Both the position numbers and the translations under genes were made by a program. The notes beneath the pieces are model-generated. The model had not been told where the DNA came from and made no database searches. It worked only from the letters and a program-made list of their open reading frames with translations. 7,728 nucleotides of DNA from Burkholderiales bacterium (GTDB lineage: Bacteria; Pseudomonadota; Gammaproteobacteria; Burkholderiales; Burkholderiaceae_C): assembly GCA_947453585.1 (NCBI GenBank), contig CANGHQ010000076.1, positions 1 to 7,728 on the forward strand, written 5' to 3'. The first letter of the stretch is position 1. Each line of letters starts with the position of its first letter. This document shows positions 6,121-7,728 of this stretch, one piece after another.

Positions 6121-6315
6121 TTGGCAACTCCCAACTACGGTTACGAAAAGCGTCAAAAAGAACTGGCCAAGAAGCGCAAGAAGGAAGACAAGCTCAAGAG
6201 CAAGAGCGAGCGCAAGGGCCCAGGAGAAGAAGACGCTTCGGTAGAAGGCCAAGACGCACCTACCGCTGGCGACTCAAGCCAGCCCGGCCCCGAAGCTGCC
6301 GCCCCTGGCGCTTGA
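6121..6315 (+). CDS. Small lysine-rich conserved hypothetical protein, TTG start
   Basis: A 64-residue protein with two halves. The N-terminal half is strongly basic and probably a single helix, TPNYGYEKRQKELAKKRKKE (3-22), continuing DKLKSKSERK. The C-terminal half (from about 33) is acidic, Gly/Pro/Ala-rich and probably disordered. I associate the opening NYGYEKRQKELAKKRKKE pattern with a conserved hypothetical protein of many proteobacteria, function unknown; binding to nucleic acid or ribosome would be a guess from charge alone. The start must be TTG at 6121: the frame has a stop at 6106-6108, there is no ATG or GTG after it, and the protein has no internal methionine. A weak GAAAG (6110-6114) lies 6 bases upstream. 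It is divergent from the GGDEF gene and convergent with selU. Confidence 0.72.
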   Translation: MATPNYGYEKRQKELAKKRKKEDKLKSKSERKGPGEEDASVEGQDAPTAGDSSQPGPEAAAPGA

Positions 6316-6366
6316 GCCCCAAGGCTGTTTCATTAGCCCGGACCTATAGGCTCCGCTTGGCGCGAA

Positions 6367-7422
6367 TCAGGCGCCGAGCATTGAGCCCGCGAGCACTTGC
6401 ATGCTGGCCACCGATCGGTCAGCTGGCGCTAGCGTCTTGGCTTGCGCAAACTGCACAAAGTTGCGCTCCATGGACTGCAGGTAAACCGGGTCATAGTGCG
6501 CGACCAGCAAGTCTTGCACCACCGGGCGCAGATCGCCCTGGCGCACCAAAGCCTTCCAGGCCTCAATCACCACCTTGCCGCGCTGCGCGGTCAGCGCGTC
6601 CAGGCGGTTGCAAAACTGCTCTGGGTTGGCGGTGAAATAGGCGTAATCCTCCAGCAGCAGCTCCACACGTTGTTCTAGTGACAGGTCAACCACGCTGCAC
6701 GGGCTGTTGCGCATGGATTCCACCAGCGCCGGGTGAATGGCCACATTGCCCACTTTTTTGCTTTCACTTTCCACAAACACCACGCGCGCTGGGTCAAACT
6801 GGCGCAATTGTTCCCACACCAGGGTGTCAAAACGCTTTTGCGTAGGCTGGGCGATGCCGGGCAGGGCGCCTAGCACCGAACTGCGGTGGCGGGCCAGGTC
6901 TTCCAGGTCCAAGACCTGGGCGCCCGCGCTGCGCAGGGCCTGCAAGAGCCGGGTTTTGCCCGAGCCGGTGGTGCCGCAAATTACCTGAAACTGCAGCCGC
7001 GCAGCGCACACTTCCATATCTAGCAGCATGGCCGCACGAAAAGCCTTGTAGCCGCCTTCCACCAGCGTCATCCGAAAGCCGATTTGGTCCAGCACCAGCG
7101 ACAAAGAGCCGCTGCGCTTGCCGCCGCGCCAGCAATAGGCCAGCGGCGCCCAGTCGCGCGGTTTGTCCAGCACATGGGCTTCGATGTGGGTGGAGATGTT
7201 GCGCGCCGCCAGCGCTGCGCCGCGCTTTTTGGCCTCAAACGCGTTGACCTGCTTGTACAGCGTGCCTATGCTTTTGCGCTCTTCGTCGTGCAACGTGGGC
7301 CAGTTCACGGCGCCGGGTAGGTGGTCTTCGGCGTATTCGCCTTCGCTGCGGGCGTCGATCAAGGTGTCAAATTCGCCATAGCGGGCGATCACGTCGCTCG
7401 CGCTTATCAGGGTCAGGCTCAT
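6367..7422 (-). CDS. selU: tRNA 2-selenouridine synthase
   Basis: SelU (MnmH, YbbB) replaces sulfur by selenium in the wobble 2-thiouridine of Lys, Glu and Gln tRNAs, through a geranylated intermediate and using selenophosphate from SelD. The 351-residue length is near normal (E. coli 364). The N-terminal rhodanese domain shows LIDARSEGEYAEDHLPGAVN (21-40) and the loop YCWRGGKRSGS, whose Cys97 has the same number as the essential cysteine of E. coli. The C-terminal P-loop domain starts with VICGTTGSGKT (Walker A GTTGSGKT, 150-157). VVFVESESKKVG follows as the second conserved strand and ANPEQFCNRLDAL lies near the end. The ATG overlaps the stop of the upstream GDSL esterase gene as ATGA and has no clear ribosome binding site, so translation is probably coupled. 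A working SelD elsewhere in the genome is predicted but cannot be seen here. Confidence 0.95.
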   Translation of the reverse strand: MSLTLISASDVIARYGEFDTLIDARSEGEYAEDHLPGAVNWPTLHDEERKSIGTLYKQVNAFEAKKRGAALAARNISTHIEAHVLDKPRDWAPLAYCWRGGKRSGSLSLVLDQIGFRMTLVEGGYKAFRAAMLLDMEVCAARLQFQVICGTTGSGKTRLLQALRSAGAQVLDLEDLARHRSSVLGALPGIAQPTQKRFDTLVWEQLRQFDPARVVFVESESKKVGNVAIHPALVESMRNSPCSVVDLSLEQRVELLLEDYAYFTANPEQFCNRLDALTAQRGKVVIEAWKALVRQGDLRPVVQDLLVAHYDPVYLQSMERNFVQFAQAKTLAPADRSVASMQVLAGSMLGA

Positions 7423-7728
7423 GCAATCATTTTCGAAAGGGTGGGCCAGACGTTGTCGAGCAGGGTGGGGTGGGCGGCTTCCAGCGGGTGAATGCGGTCG
7501 CTTTGGAACAAGGTGTCAGCCTGCGGCACATCGGCCACGCCTTTAAGAAAGAAGGGCACCAGTGCCACGCCTTTGGCTTTGGCCACGCTGGCGTACATGG
7601 CGGCAAATTGGGCGCCGTATTCGGGGCCGTAGTTGGGCGGCACTTGCATGCCCAGCAGCAGCACCCGGGCACGCACGCCCAGGCAGGCTTGCACCATGGC
7701 TTGCAGGTTTTCTTGGCTGGTTTTGAGC
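7419..7728 (-). CDS. GDSL/SGNH-family esterase, TesA-like, C-terminal part (5' end outside window)
   Basis: This is the last roughly 102 residues of an SGNH hydrolase of the arylesterase/acyl-CoA thioesterase I type. The frame stays open through the right window edge (LKTSQENLQAMVQACL), so the ATG at 7697 is internal and not the start. Visible landmarks are VLLLGMQVPPNYGPEYGAQF (the block after the third catalytic region), VALVPFFLKGVADVP, and the catalytic Asp-His block SDRIHP (block V, DxxHP) followed by LDNVWPTL. The nucleophile GDSL serine, oxyanion residues and any signal peptide are beyond the edge; relatives are usually periplasmic or secreted. The gene ends by overlapping selU (ATGA, 7419-7422). 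Relatives cleave short-chain esters or acyl thioesters, and the exact substrate cannot be told from this part. Confidence 0.88.
   Translation of the reverse strand, partial: LKTSQENLQAMVQACLGVRARVLLLGMQVPPNYGPEYGAQFAAMYASVAKAKGVALVPFFLKGVADVPQADTLFQSDRIHPLEAAHPTLLDNVWPTLSKMIA

Noticed and set aside
6011..6244. Alternative 77-codon frame overlapping the small Lys-rich protein, with an in-frame ATG at 6086
   Set aside because: It has no ribosome binding site and its translation is Arg/Ser/Ala-rich without the NYGYEKRQKELAKK block, which appears only in the TTG-started frame.

Overview
The window looks like chromosomal DNA from a GC-rich betaproteobacterium, most likely Burkholderiales and plausibly Comamonadaceae. 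This rests on the high GC content, the strong G/C bias at third codon positions, and a lysine-rich small protein of a type I associate with this group. No marker gene fixes the genus. I see no rRNA, tRNA, insertion sequence, CRISPR array or phage gene. All ten genes read cleanly with no frameshift; the first and last are cut by the window edges.

Left part (1-1408, + strand): the 3' end of eutB and all of eutC, overlapping by ATGA. They encode the large and small subunits of adenosylcobalamin-dependent ethanolamine ammonia-lyase. No microcompartment gene follows, so within the window this is a simple catabolic eutBC arrangement.

Middle (1462-4915): a small BON-domain lipoprotein gene on the minus strand faces, across about 290 bp of non-coding DNA, a tight three-gene plus-strand operon. 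The operon encodes an alpha/beta hydrolase, then a COG1926-type phosphoribosyltransferase, then an erythromycin-esterase-family protein (16-bp gap, then ATGA overlap). These three domain types recur together and are known as fusions in other bacteria. This is the least understood part of the window and the best candidate for an uncharacterised system, probably stress- or dormancy-related rather than antibiotic resistance.

Next (4931-5986, minus strand) comes a membrane-anchored GGDEF protein. Its catalytic motif has decayed to SGGAF while the RxxD inhibitory-site motif is kept, which suggests a c-di-GMP receptor rather than a cyclase. Divergent from it, at 6121-6315, is a 64-residue lysine-rich protein whose only possible start codon is TTG.

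Right part (6367-7728, minus strand): a GDSL/SGNH esterase (TesA-like, 5' end outside the window) overlaps by ATGA a complete selU/mnmH gene for tRNA 2-selenouridine synthase. Its catalytic Cys97 and P-loop are intact, so the organism probably makes selenophosphate elsewhere in its genome.
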